Shown here piece after piece: positions 18,740 to 26,938 of a stretch of 49,592 nt of DNA (within the stretch, counting starts at the first letter, position 1; each line of letters opens with the position of its first letter). Source of the DNA: CAYQVO01 sp964421085 (GTDB lineage Bacteria > Bdellovibrionota_C > UBA2361 > CAYQVO01); contig CAYQVO010000030.1 in the NCBI GenBank assembly GCA_964421085.1, positions 1 through 49,592 of the forward strand, read 5' to 3'. Position numbers and translations under genes: made by a program. The notes beneath the pieces were generated by a model. It worked only from the letters and a program-made list of their open reading frames with translations, searched no databases and was not told the DNA's origin.

Positions 18740-19384
18740 TCACGCCGCCTTTGCCTCCTGCTGAGTCTCTTCCGGAACGCTCCGGACGATACCCCTCAGA
18801 AGCAGCCTTATTTCATGAGGCACATCTTCCATCTTGATCTGGAGAGAAGGGCGTTCCGTCACTCCTGAAAATACGGGGAGGTCCCGGAGCGCAAACGCAA
18901 AACATGCGGAGAGTGAATTCGCCTTCCCCGGGGAAAGAAGATCCCGCATTTTGTCTGCTTTGAGCACAATGGCATAACGGATCGCTCTGAGAAGAGAAAC
19001 CTGGGCTGTTTCGTGACGTCTGATTATCCTCCCCCGGTTTCCTTTCTTAACTGATATTTTTTCGTCGTGCTCTTCAATCCCGGAATCGATCAGACGGGCC
19101 AGATACTCCAGTTCACGTCGCACGGTATCAAGACAGCCGGCCAGTTTCGCAGAGCCTCCAAAACCGCGGTTAATGAGATAACGGAGGATCATCAAGGATG
19201 TGAGGCATGAGAGCAGGAGTACTGTGAGAACCAGTTCTTTTCCGGCAAAAGCAGCAACGGCCGAAACGGCAAGAACAACACCGCCCAGAGTTGAAAAGCG
19301 TCTTACTCTCGCCATCAGTATGATTATTCTGCACTGTTCGAGTTTCGAAGCAAGAAATCGCGTGTCAAAAGCCTCTCTGCCCAT
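18740..19384 (-). CDS. Uncharacterised inner-membrane protein
   Basis: The start at 19384 (MGREAFDTRF) is preferred because GGAGG lies eight bases upstream. The 214-residue product has a basic segment (ARVRRFSTLG) followed by two close transmembrane helices (about residues 35-70) and a cytosolic helical domain rich in charged residues. No motif is recognised. It lies 90 bases after the end of the gene at 19475 on the same strand and converges with the serine hydrolase at 17654, leaving six bases between their stops. Confidence 0.65.
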   Translation of the reverse strand: MGREAFDTRFLASKLEQCRIIILMARVRRFSTLGGVVLAVSAVAAFAGKELVLTVLLLSCLTSLMILRYLINRGFGGSAKLAGCLDTVRRELEYLARLIDSGIEEHDEKISVKKGNRGRIIRRHETAQVSLLRAIRYAIVLKADKMRDLLSPGKANSLSACFAFALRDLPVFSGVTERPSLQIKMEDVPHEIRLLLRGIVRSVPEETQQEAKAA

Positions 19385-19474
19385 ACTAAACCTCCACATT
19401 TTGGGGCCTTGTACACACAGATCCGCCTATCTTCGGGATCTGCTTCAATTTTTATCCGCAAAGAATGGCTGCGC

Positions 19475-20650
19475 TCACCGGGCCGTTTCAGGAACAGGTG
19501 TTTTCGCGACAGCCAGAAGCACATTGGACTTACGGGAAAAAGTGTACCCTGTGACAAACGGCAGAGGCTTCACATCATTTCTTTCCATGTAAGCCTTTCT
19601 CAGGTTTGTCTGGTACTGGTCTTTGAAAAGCTCCAGGACACCCAGATAACTTCCATACAGCGTGGTGTGCCAGCGGGGATCGTCAAAAAAATGATAAGGA
19701 ATTCCGGAATCATCCTGAAGCACTGCAAGACTCTGAGAGAGAAGGAACTCCCGGATACGCGAGAAATATCCTTTGTGCAGCAGGTAAGAAGCCGCCTTCA
19801 GGTAGCTGACACCTTTGCCTCTCGATCCAGTGAATTTCAGGAAACTTTCATTCTTTTTAAGAGCTGTGTCGGATACGTTCGCCTTGAAGTAATAAAGCTC
19901 CTGCGACTTGACTCCATGACCTTGAAACACGATGTGAAGCCCCTCGACACTCTTCGTGGGCACCGGCACTGAATGCGACACTCTTTTCACCACACCTTCA
20001 CTGTCGAGGAAAACGCGCTCTGTGCTCAGAACTTCATGTCCTGTCCGGGTGAGAAAAATGTACAGTATCGGCCAGACACCCGAGATCTCTCCCTTCTGCA
20101 GATCGACCTCCATGTCGAGCGTCCGGAAGAAGCTCAGATGAATGATCGACTGGAGAGACTTGACGAGATTCTGGAGGTTCGCTGAGAGCGCCGCCGGGCT
20201 GAGCAACTTTATTTCTTCGAAGCTGCCGATGGGCTCCAGCCCGCACAGTATATAAACAGACATTTGAGGAAACAAAGCATCCGCACTTACGAAGTCAGGG
20301 CCGCTGAACATGTAATAGAGCGTCGATGCTTCAGGCAGATGCGGCGTAAGTTCCTTCGAAGCCCACTGCCGCATCACGCCGAGCCGTTTTCGCTCCAGCG
20401 TCTTCCACTGATCGTCCATCTGCGCGGCGTACTGTTTCCATGCGCCCTCTTTCTCAAGCGAAAAAAGCGGTGATTGAGCCGGGACAGGACGGCCTGCGAT
20501 AAAGAGAGCTGTATCAGAAGCTGAAACATCCCCCGGCTGCGGCGAAGGAGTAACCTCCGTTTCCTGTCCATACGCAGCGTGCGGCACAGCGGCATTAATA
20601 AGAATGAAAAAAAAACACGCTGCGAAATTCCGCTTCAATTCCCCTTTCAT
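19475..20650 (-). CDS. Uncharacterised exported protein
   Basis: A 391-residue protein with an N-terminal signal peptide (about residues 8-28, ending AYGQ), then a proline-rich stretch and a globular domain. A recognisable segment LYYMFSGPDF followed by SVYILCGLEPIG (about residues 110-145) and a later LHIVFQGHGVKSQELYYF (about 243-260) look like conserved family blocks; I know of no assigned function. Its ATG overlaps the stop of the APC permease (ATGA), so the two are translationally coupled. It is likely periplasmic or outer-membrane associated. Confidence 0.75.
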   Translation of the reverse strand: MKGELKRNFAACFFFILINAAVPHAAYGQETEVTPSPQPGDVSASDTALFIAGRPVPAQSPLFSLEKEGAWKQYAAQMDDQWKTLERKRLGVMRQWASKELTPHLPEASTLYYMFSGPDFVSADALFPQMSVYILCGLEPIGSFEEIKLLSPAALSANLQNLVKSLQSIIHLSFFRTLDMEVDLQKGEISGVWPILYIFLTRTGHEVLSTERVFLDSEGVVKRVSHSVPVPTKSVEGLHIVFQGHGVKSQELYYFKANVSDTALKKNESFLKFTGSRGKGVSYLKAASYLLHKGYFSRIREFLLSQSLAVLQDDSGIPYHFFDDPRWHTTLYGSYLGVLELFKDQYQTNLRKAYMERNDVKPLPFVTGYTFSRKSNVLLAVAKTPVPETAR

Positions 20651-21957
20651 CCCGGCACCTGGCCTTCCTTTTTTTTCTGTTTCATCATGAAGAAAAAAAC
20701 CGCGCTGAGCAAGAAGACAAAGGCCCCCGCTCCGGATTCAACCGGCTTTTCGAGAATGACATGATAAAGGGCGAAGAGATTGATAGAGATGAAACAAACA
20801 GGCGTCAGCGGGTATCCCGGGCACCGAAACACGCGCTCGATTTGAGGCTCCTTCAGCCGCAGCACAATCACGCCCGCCACGCAAAGCAGCGATGAAATCA
20901 GCATCGCAGTCTGCGCAAAGATAAGCACGCGTTCGAAGGCGGCCGTGACGAACAACGCACATGCAATGACAAGCTGAGTTATGATGGCTCGAAGAGGAAC
21001 GCCTTCTTCCGTCAGAGTGCTGAAGAACCGGAGCTGATGAATGTCTTCTCCCATAACTTTCAGAACGCGCGGACCTACCCACATCATGGAACTTATGCAG
21101 CCGAGCAGTCCCGTACAGATCAGAATGCTCGCAAACTTCGTTCCCTCGTCGCCGAATATAAAACGGCCTGCTATATTCGCCACCTTCACCTCACCCTGCA
21201 TCGCAGATACAGGAGCGCTCCAGAGAAAGGCGGAGTTGACGCCGACATATAGAACCGTGACTATCAGGGTGCCAAGTGTAAGAGCGGATGAAAGACGTTT
21301 TCGCACATCTCGTATTTCATCCCCGATATAAACCGGAGCATTCCACCCCGAATACGCGTACATGACGTACATGAGAGATACGGCGAAAGAACTGCTGAAG
21401 ATGTACCGGCCATCGCCGGCGACCGGCTGCATTTCAATCTGCTGCGGTTCCGCCGTCAGGAAAGCAGTACCGATAAAGGCAAGAATCAGAATTACGTTGA
21501 GGAATGTTATAAACCGCTGAAAGCTGCTGCCTGTGTTTATCGTCCGAAGATGCACTGAAGTCATGGCGACAAGTGCGATTCCTCCTGAAAGCTCCGGTGG
21601 TACCGCGGGGAAGACGGCCGCGAAATACTCCCCGAAGGCGATGGCAGCCAGAGCGACCGGCGCTGCAAAAGCCACTGTCGCCGAAATAACGCCCGCCGCG
21701 AATCCGAGAGCCGGATGGTAAATGCGCGAGAGGAGATTGTATTCGCCTCCCGACCTCGGAAACATGGAGGCAAGTTCGGCATATGACAGAGCCCCGCACA
21801 GGGCCAGAGCGCCTCCGACTACCCAGAGAAGAACGATAACAAAACCGGAAGGAATCGACAGAAGCTGAAATCCCAGGCTTGTGTAAACACCGGTTCCCAC
21901 CATGCTTGAAATAATCAGCGCGATGCAGGACCACCAGGAAATCTTGCTCCCGCTCAT
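20647..21957 (-). CDS. APC-superfamily amino acid permease
   Basis: A 436-residue inner-membrane transporter with about 12 hydrophobic helices. The first helix carries the APC unwound-helix motif SSMVGTGVY (residues near 14-22), followed by GALALCGALSYAELASMFPRSGGEYN, the family's most conserved block. It resembles LAT/YfnA-like amino acid permeases; the substrate cannot be told. The start at 21957 overlaps the trxB stop (ATGA), so I prefer it to an ATG seven codons upstream. The 3' end overlaps the following exported-protein gene. Confidence 0.9.
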   Translation of the reverse strand: MSGSKISWWSCIALIISSMVGTGVYTSLGFQLLSIPSGFVIVLLWVVGGALALCGALSYAELASMFPRSGGEYNLLSRIYHPALGFAAGVISATVAFAAPVALAAIAFGEYFAAVFPAVPPELSGGIALVAMTSVHLRTINTGSSFQRFITFLNVILILAFIGTAFLTAEPQQIEMQPVAGDGRYIFSSSFAVSLMYVMYAYSGWNAPVYIGDEIRDVRKRLSSALTLGTLIVTVLYVGVNSAFLWSAPVSAMQGEVKVANIAGRFIFGDEGTKFASILICTGLLGCISSMMWVGPRVLKVMGEDIHQLRFFSTLTEEGVPLRAIITQLVIACALFVTAAFERVLIFAQTAMLISSLLCVAGVIVLRLKEPQIERVFRCPGYPLTPVCFISINLFALYHVILEKPVESGAGAFVFLLSAVFFFMMKQKKKEGQVPG

Positions 21958-22886
21958 TCGTTCAGCGCCTCGAGCCACCGTTCAGCTTCGATGGCGGCCA
22001 TGCATCCCGAACCCGCCGCTGTTATAGCCTGGCGGTATATGCGATCGCGCACATCTCCGCACGCGAACACACCAGGTATCTTTGTCGCTGTCGAGTCCGG
22101 CTGCGTAATAATGTATCCCTGCGGATCGAGAGACAGATACTCCCCGAAAAGTCCGGAGTTGGGCGTGTGTCCAATGGCGACAAACAACGCGTCTGTCGCT
22201 CTCTGTTCCCGCTCGCCGGAAGCGGTGTCTTCGAGTGTTATCCCTTTCAAGCCCTGCTGACGGTCGCCCTGGAGAGCGGCGACTTTCCTGTTCCAGAGCA
22301 CTTCTATCTTCTCATTTTTCATTACCCGGTCGCGCATGATTTTAGACGCCCGAAGTTCATCCCTTCTATGGACCATGAAGACTTTCGCACCGAACCGTGA
22401 AAGAAAAAGGGCTTCTTCACACGCGGAGTCTCCGCCTCCTGCAACGGTGATTATCTTTCCGCGGAAAAACGCCCCGTCGCAGGTCGCGCAGGTCGAAACC
22501 CCGCAGCCCAGCAGTTCCTTCTCGTTTGGAAGCCCCAGCATCTTCGGAGTCGCGCCTGTCGATATGATGAGGCTGTCCGCCTCATGCTTCTCAGTCCCGC
22601 CCGCTTCGACTGTAAAAGGACGGCGGCTCAGATCAACTTTCGTGGCTGAATTGAGGAGAATCTCGGCGCCAAAGCGCTTTGCCTGGCTCTCCATCTTTTC
22701 CATGAGTTCAGGACCCTGAATGCCTTCGACGTAGCCGGGCCAGTTTTCGACTTCTGTTGTCGTCGTCAGCTGTCCGCCGGGCATGGCTCCGTGGAGCACG
22801 AGAGGGGACAGGTTGGCCCGCGCTGTATAAATCGCCGCAGTAAGTCCTGCGGGACCTGAACCGATAATAATCACTTTTCTCTTCAT
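21954..22886 (-). CDS. trxB: Thioredoxin reductase
   Basis: A 310-residue FAD/NADPH disulfide reductase that reduces thioredoxin. The FAD-binding GSGPAG is at residues 9-14, the redox-active CATC disulfide near 132-135 (in STCATCDGAFF), the NADPH-binding GGGDSACEEA at about 150-159, and the second FAD block GVFACGDVRD near 275. Length matches the low-molecular-weight bacterial type. It is the first gene of a minus-strand group with the APC permease and an exported protein of unknown function. Confidence 0.96.
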   Translation of the reverse strand: MKRKVIIIGSGPAGLTAAIYTARANLSPLVLHGAMPGGQLTTTTEVENWPGYVEGIQGPELMEKMESQAKRFGAEILLNSATKVDLSRRPFTVEAGGTEKHEADSLIISTGATPKMLGLPNEKELLGCGVSTCATCDGAFFRGKIITVAGGGDSACEEALFLSRFGAKVFMVHRRDELRASKIMRDRVMKNEKIEVLWNRKVAALQGDRQQGLKGITLEDTASGEREQRATDALFVAIGHTPNSGLFGEYLSLDPQGYIITQPDSTATKIPGVFACGDVRDRIYRQAITAAGSGCMAAIEAERWLEALNE

Positions 22887-22962
22887 GCCGGGAATTCTAG
22901 CCCGTATTCCGATTCAAATGCAAAGCACTGACAGTACTGAAAATAAAAGAATTGCGCAGCGT

Positions 22963-22989
22963 TAAGGATGCCTGATGTTCAGCCGAAAT
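22963..22989 (+). promoter_or_regulatory. Second sigma-28-type promoter candidate
   Basis: TAAG at 22963-22966, a 15-base spacer and GCCGAAAT at 22982-22989. It shares GTTAAG-N15-GCCGA exactly with the box at 16137-16163, and the next gene starts at 23024. The -10 matches the FliA consensus at six of eight positions. Confidence 0.4.
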
Positions 22990-23023
22990 AACACTCGACG
23001 AAAGGGTCCGAAGGGGCCTCCGC

Positions 23024-23422
23024 ATGCATCATAACATTGCAATGAATACAAGTGACGAAAACACGAATTTGCTGCTCCGTTTGAAGTGCGGGTTCGGAAA
23101 TGAACTGATGGATCCTGCGCTCGCCCGGATACAGGAAATAGAGAAGGCGACCAGCAGACTCCATGAGGTTCTCCTTTCAGGGGCCGCTGTCGAGCATGCC
23201 ACCCCTGAGGCGCTTGAAACCCGGGAATTTCTGATTGACACCATAGAGAGGAATCTTCTTATGATTCCGAAGGATCGTTTCGGGGATCTGCTCCGTTTCC
23301 TGAAAGAACTGAAAACGCCGCCGAAGAATCCGGATGAAGACCCGCTGGACAAGCTGGTGGCTGTCACCTCGAAGCTCGAAGCGTTTCTGAAAGAAGTCCT
23401 GTACGATATTCCGAAGAAGTAG
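23024..23422 (+). CDS. Uncharacterised small helical protein
   Basis: A 132-residue, soluble, largely helical protein with no cysteine pair or enzyme motif. Two amphipathic stretches (about residues 25-50 and 65-95) and a C-terminal LDKLVAVTSKLEAFLKEVL helix suggest a bundle or coiled coil. The ATG at 23024 has an AAGGGG site; a second ATG six codons on has none. A sigma-28-like box lies 35 bases upstream, so a role in motility or chemotaxis is possible. That is inference; I do not recognise the family. Confidence 0.65.
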   Translation: MHHNIAMNTSDENTNLLLRLKCGFGNELMDPALARIQEIEKATSRLHEVLLSGAAVEHATPEALETREFLIDTIERNLLMIPKDRFGDLLRFLKELKTPPKNPDEDPLDKLVAVTSKLEAFLKEVLYDIPKK

Positions 23423-23467
23423 TGCAGCTTGCCACACCCCGGCTAATCCCTTAACATCTACCGCCGT

Positions 23468-24820
23468 ATGAAGTCAGTCACCATAATAGGCGCCGGACTC
23501 GCGGGATGCGAGGCGGCATGGCAGGCCGCAAAGAGAGGATTTCACGTCAACATTCTGGAAATGCGTCCTGTCCGCATGACGAAAGCGCATAGAACCGGCG
23601 GTTTTGCGGAACTCGTCTGCTCGAATTCCCTCCGGGGAGCCGCGCTCAGCAATGCTGTCGGCCTCCTCAAGGAAGAACTGAGAATTCTCGACTCTCTGAT
23701 AATGAAAGCGGCTGACGCTTCGGCTGTCCCGGCAGGAGGCGCGCTGGCGGTCGATCGCGAAGCATTCAGCGCGTTCATAGAAAACGCTCTTCGTACTCAC
23801 CGGAATATCAGCTGCACATGTGCCGAAGCAGTATCCATCCCTCCATTTTCACGTGAAAATCCCGTGATAGTCGCCACCGGCCCCCTTACGGGCAGTTCGC
23901 TTGTTCCGGAGATTGAGAAGTTGACGGGGTCCGGCAATCTCGCGTTCTTCGACGCGATAAGTCCGATTGTCCTCGACGAGTCGCTGGATAAATCCCGCAT
24001 TTTTGCCGCCTCCCGTTACGACAAAGGCTCCGGCAGCGATTATCTGAACGTGCCGCTTTCGAAAGAAGAATATGAGGTATTCATTGAAGACATCCGCTCT
24101 GCTGAAAAGTCGGGAGGCCATGAAGACGTCGATTCCGATATCATAGACAACCTGCGCCCCTTCGATGGCTGCATGCCGATAGAAGAAATGGCGAAACGCG
24201 GAGACGATGTTCTTCGCTACGGCCCCCTGAAACCGGTCGGGCTTCGCGATCCTGCGACTGGAAGACGCCCGTACGCGGCGCTTCAGCTCCGCACCGAGAA
24301 TCGTGAAAAAACCATGTGGAACATGGTGGGAATGCAGACGAGAATGACGCACGCCGCACAGCTCCAGGTATTCAGAAAACTTCCCGGACTGGCGGCTGCG
24401 GATTTCGTAAGACTCGGCTCCGTTCACCGCAACACATTCATACAGTCGCCCAGATGTCTCGGGCCTGCCCTTGAAATGCGGCAGCACCCGGGACTTTTCT
24501 TCGCGGGCCAGATCACAGGAGTGGAAGGATATGTCGAGTCTGCAGCGGCAGGACTCTGGGCAGGAGTGAATGCGGCGCGTGTTCTCGGCGGCAGAGCTTT
24601 GATGAGCCTTCCTTCAGAGACAGCTGCCGGTTCTCTTTTCGCTTATATCACGGATCCTTCCCGGAGCGACTTCCAGCCTATGAATATCAGCTTCGGACTG
24701 ATTGAGTCCTGCACGTCCCTTCCCCGGGTGAAGCCGCAGTCAAAACAGGCCAGGAGACTGGAAGCCGCGGAGAAGTCGCTTGCAGCCATGAGAGAATTTG
24801 TCCGGCAGATTCAGGAGTGA
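23468..24820 (+). CDS. trmFO: tRNA (uracil-5-)-methyltransferase, folate- and FAD-dependent
   Basis: TrmFO makes m5U54 (ribothymidine) in the T loop of tRNAs with methylenetetrahydrofolate as carbon donor. The 450-residue product has the N-terminal FAD motif GAGLAGCEAAWQ, the conserved MRPVRMTKAHRTGGFAELVC block with CSNSLRG (catalytic-region Cys near residue 51), and C-terminal FAGQITGVEGYVESAAAGL, all diagnostic of TrmFO and distinguishing it from MnmG. Length is normal. Its last 81 bases are overlapped by the opposing glycosyltransferase gene. Confidence 0.96.
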   Translation: MKSVTIIGAGLAGCEAAWQAAKRGFHVNILEMRPVRMTKAHRTGGFAELVCSNSLRGAALSNAVGLLKEELRILDSLIMKAADASAVPAGGALAVDREAFSAFIENALRTHRNISCTCAEAVSIPPFSRENPVIVATGPLTGSSLVPEIEKLTGSGNLAFFDAISPIVLDESLDKSRIFAASRYDKGSGSDYLNVPLSKEEYEVFIEDIRSAEKSGGHEDVDSDIIDNLRPFDGCMPIEEMAKRGDDVLRYGPLKPVGLRDPATGRRPYAALQLRTENREKTMWNMVGMQTRMTHAAQLQVFRKLPGLAAADFVRLGSVHRNTFIQSPRCLGPALEMRQHPGLFFAGQITGVEGYVESAAAGLWAGVNAARVLGGRALMSLPSETAAGSLFAYITDPSRSDFQPMNISFGLIESCTSLPRVKPQSKQARRLEAAEKSLAAMREFVRQIQE

Positions 24821-25810
24821 CCGCCTGAGCTTCCCAAGTCCGCTCTTATCAAAACAGCGCACAATGTGACTCAGTCCCTTCAGGATGCGGGATCCTGCGC
24901 GATATCTCCATGAGCTGAGGACCTTTTCCACATCGCTGTTGCTGCGAAGCTCCGCATTCACCACGCCTCTGGAAAGATCGTCAATCAGCTGCCGGACAGC
25001 CGGAGGATGCTCGCCGTTGAATCGGGACAGCCAGCTCGGCGCTCCGTAGAAGTCATGAACCCGGTAAGGGTTCTTCAGTCCAAGGAAATTTTCCTTCCCC
25101 CACTCTCTCCACTTCTTTCGCACGATCATCGGGCAGGCGTCATAGTATATGGATTTTCGCATCACCTGCTGCGGGAACAGCTGCGAATAGTGATACAGGA
25201 ATATGCCCCTCCGGGCGAGTTCGCGGCCCCGGACGCACTTTTTCTGAGCGACGTTAATCCCCATGTCGTCGACAAACGTGAGCGGGCGATGCGCGGCGTG
25301 CGTGTATCCTTTTCCCCATCGGAAAACGCGGGTACAGACATTCGCGCCTCTTCGGAGGTACCATCCATCCGTCACATAACCGAAGCCTCCCCAGAACACG
25401 ATCTGCCGGAATGATACCGCCGAGATCTCCCGGTCCGACGCAAGCATTCCAGAAATATATTCCATGTCACGCGGATGATAAAACTCATCAACTGACAGAG
25501 CCCAAATGTAATCGCCCGTTGCGCGTTCGACATAAGCGTGGTCCTGTTCATCCTTCTCACTCCAGAATCCGTGGCGGGTGACTATCTGGATCTTCCCTTC
25601 AGGATCCTCCTCCTCTTTGAAGCGATGAAGGACGTCGAGTGTGCCGTCGATAGAATGGCCGTCGGCTGTCGCGATGTCCCGGGCAAACTGGCTGGCGCCT
25701 TCAACGACTATTATCTCGTGAGCAAAGGGATAAACAGAGCGCAGACAATATCGTGTGAACGGTTCGCCGTTCAGAACGATCAGGCCGAATGTCAGCCGGG
25801 GCCTGCTCAT
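24740..25810 (-). CDS. Family-2-like glycosyltransferase
   Basis: A 356-residue cytosolic or membrane-associated transferase. The GT-A fold start is visible: LTFGLIVLNGEPFTRYCLRS, then HEIIVVEGAS, and an acidic pair in ALSVDEFYHP at about residue 108 in the DXD position. The start at 25810 overlaps the upstream dehydrogenase stop (ATGA) and has GGAG nearby, so I prefer it to an ATG nine codons upstream. The final 27 codons lie antisense within trmFO. Pairing with a WlbA-like dehydrogenase points to a surface glycan with an amino-uronate sugar; that is inference. Confidence 0.8.
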   Translation of the reverse strand: MSRPRLTFGLIVLNGEPFTRYCLRSVYPFAHEIIVVEGASQFARDIATADGHSIDGTLDVLHRFKEEEDPEGKIQIVTRHGFWSEKDEQDHAYVERATGDYIWALSVDEFYHPRDMEYISGMLASDREISAVSFRQIVFWGGFGYVTDGWYLRRGANVCTRVFRWGKGYTHAAHRPLTFVDDMGINVAQKKCVRGRELARRGIFLYHYSQLFPQQVMRKSIYYDACPMIVRKKWREWGKENFLGLKNPYRVHDFYGAPSWLSRFNGEHPPAVRQLIDDLSRGVVNAELRSNSDVEKVLSSWRYRAGSRILKGLSHIVRCFDKSGLGKLRRSLLNLPDKFSHGCKRLLRGFQSPGLF

Positions 25811-26760
25811 GGCTCCGGAATCCCCCTCCGTCTGCACAAGGGATGATAATCTCCGGTCAGCCCTTCCGGGGTTTCATTTCGAATCCGGTGAACGATCTCC
25901 AGAGAAGACCGGACATCCCCGAGGCTGAGACCTCTCCCATCGAAAATCTCTTCGTAGCTTTTTGTGTGAAGATCTGTGAACCCGCTGCTGAAGTCGACTT
26001 CCCTTCCGCCAATGCGCAGCGATCGATGGGATATGCCGTTCTGCTTCCTCATTTCTTCCGGAAGATCTTCATGATTGATGCTGAGGTACCAGCGAACCCG
26101 CGCGCGCTTCAACTGCAGAAAGCCTGCTGCCCGCCGCCGATCCTGGACGTGTACTCTGCAGATCTCTGCGGGACCGAAAATCCAGGAAAGCACGTCAAAA
26201 AAATGGATTCCAAGATTGGTGGCAATGCCGCCCGATTTTTCCTCATCTCCCTTCCATGAATACAGGTACCATCTGCCGCGGGGTGTTATGTAAGTAAGGT
26301 CGATGTCATAAATCCGTTCGGAATCTATCGAAGCCCGCAGGGCTTTGATTGCCGGATGAAGACGAAGCTGAAGCAGGGGAAACACCTTTCCACGACTCTC
26401 CTGCTCGAGATCTTCGAGTGCGTCGAGGTTCCACGGATTGAGCACCAGAGGCTTCTCGCAGATTACGTCCAGTCCACGCCGGAGAGAGTAGCGGATCTGG
26501 GCGTCATGGAGATAATTAGGAGAACAGATGGTCATGAAGTCCAGACTCTCGCCGGATCTCAACCGGTGCTCCAGGTCCCGGTCAAAACGCTCGAATTCAG
26601 TGAAAAAAGCAGTATCCGGGAAGTACTTGTCCAGGACTCCAACGCTGTCGGATTTGTCTACCGCAGCTACCAGTATGTTCCCCGTGGCCTTTATTGCTTC
26701 GAGATGCCTTGGCGCGATAAAGCCTGCTGCACCTGTCAATGCGAAATACCGGGGATCCAT
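25807..26760 (-). CDS. Gfo/Idh/MocA-family dehydrogenase, WlbA/WbpB-like
   Basis: A 317-residue NAD(P)-dependent sugar dehydrogenase. The Rossmann start is ALTGAAGFIAPRHLEAI, followed by ICSPNYLHDAQIRYSLRRG and CEKPLVLNPWNLDALE, a block characteristic of the WlbA/WbpB branch, which oxidises UDP-GlcNAc-uronate at C3 on the way to diacetamido-uronates. GIATNLGIHFFDVLSWIFG carries the usual His. The product would feed a surface-polysaccharide or glycoprotein glycan made by the coupled glycosyltransferase. No partner aminotransferase or acetyltransferase is in the window. Confidence 0.88.
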   Translation of the reverse strand: MDPRYFALTGAAGFIAPRHLEAIKATGNILVAAVDKSDSVGVLDKYFPDTAFFTEFERFDRDLEHRLRSGESLDFMTICSPNYLHDAQIRYSLRRGLDVICEKPLVLNPWNLDALEDLEQESRGKVFPLLQLRLHPAIKALRASIDSERIYDIDLTYITPRGRWYLYSWKGDEEKSGGIATNLGIHFFDVLSWIFGPAEICRVHVQDRRRAAGFLQLKRARVRWYLSINHEDLPEEMRKQNGISHRSLRIGGREVDFSSGFTDLHTKSYEEIFDGRGLSLGDVRSSLEIVHRIRNETPEGLTGDYHPLCRRRGIPEP

Positions 26761-26938
26761 CAGGTAAGACTCTCAGAACACTGCACGAAAATCAAATTCC
26801 CCTTGTGTTGGTGCGGCCGTAAGAACCCGGAATTGTCCGGCCCCATTTCCCGAAGCTTACTGGACTAAAAAGGCATCTCAAGCATACGAGGGTTCAGTTT
26901 ATTCGCAGCAGGAGCATGCTTTGCGGGAAGAGGATGAA

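Noticed and set aside
24740..25837. Longer glycosyltransferase start at 25837
   Set aside because: It lies inside the upstream gene; the ATG at 25810 overlaps that gene's stop by ATGA with a ribosome site, the usual coupling in this genome.
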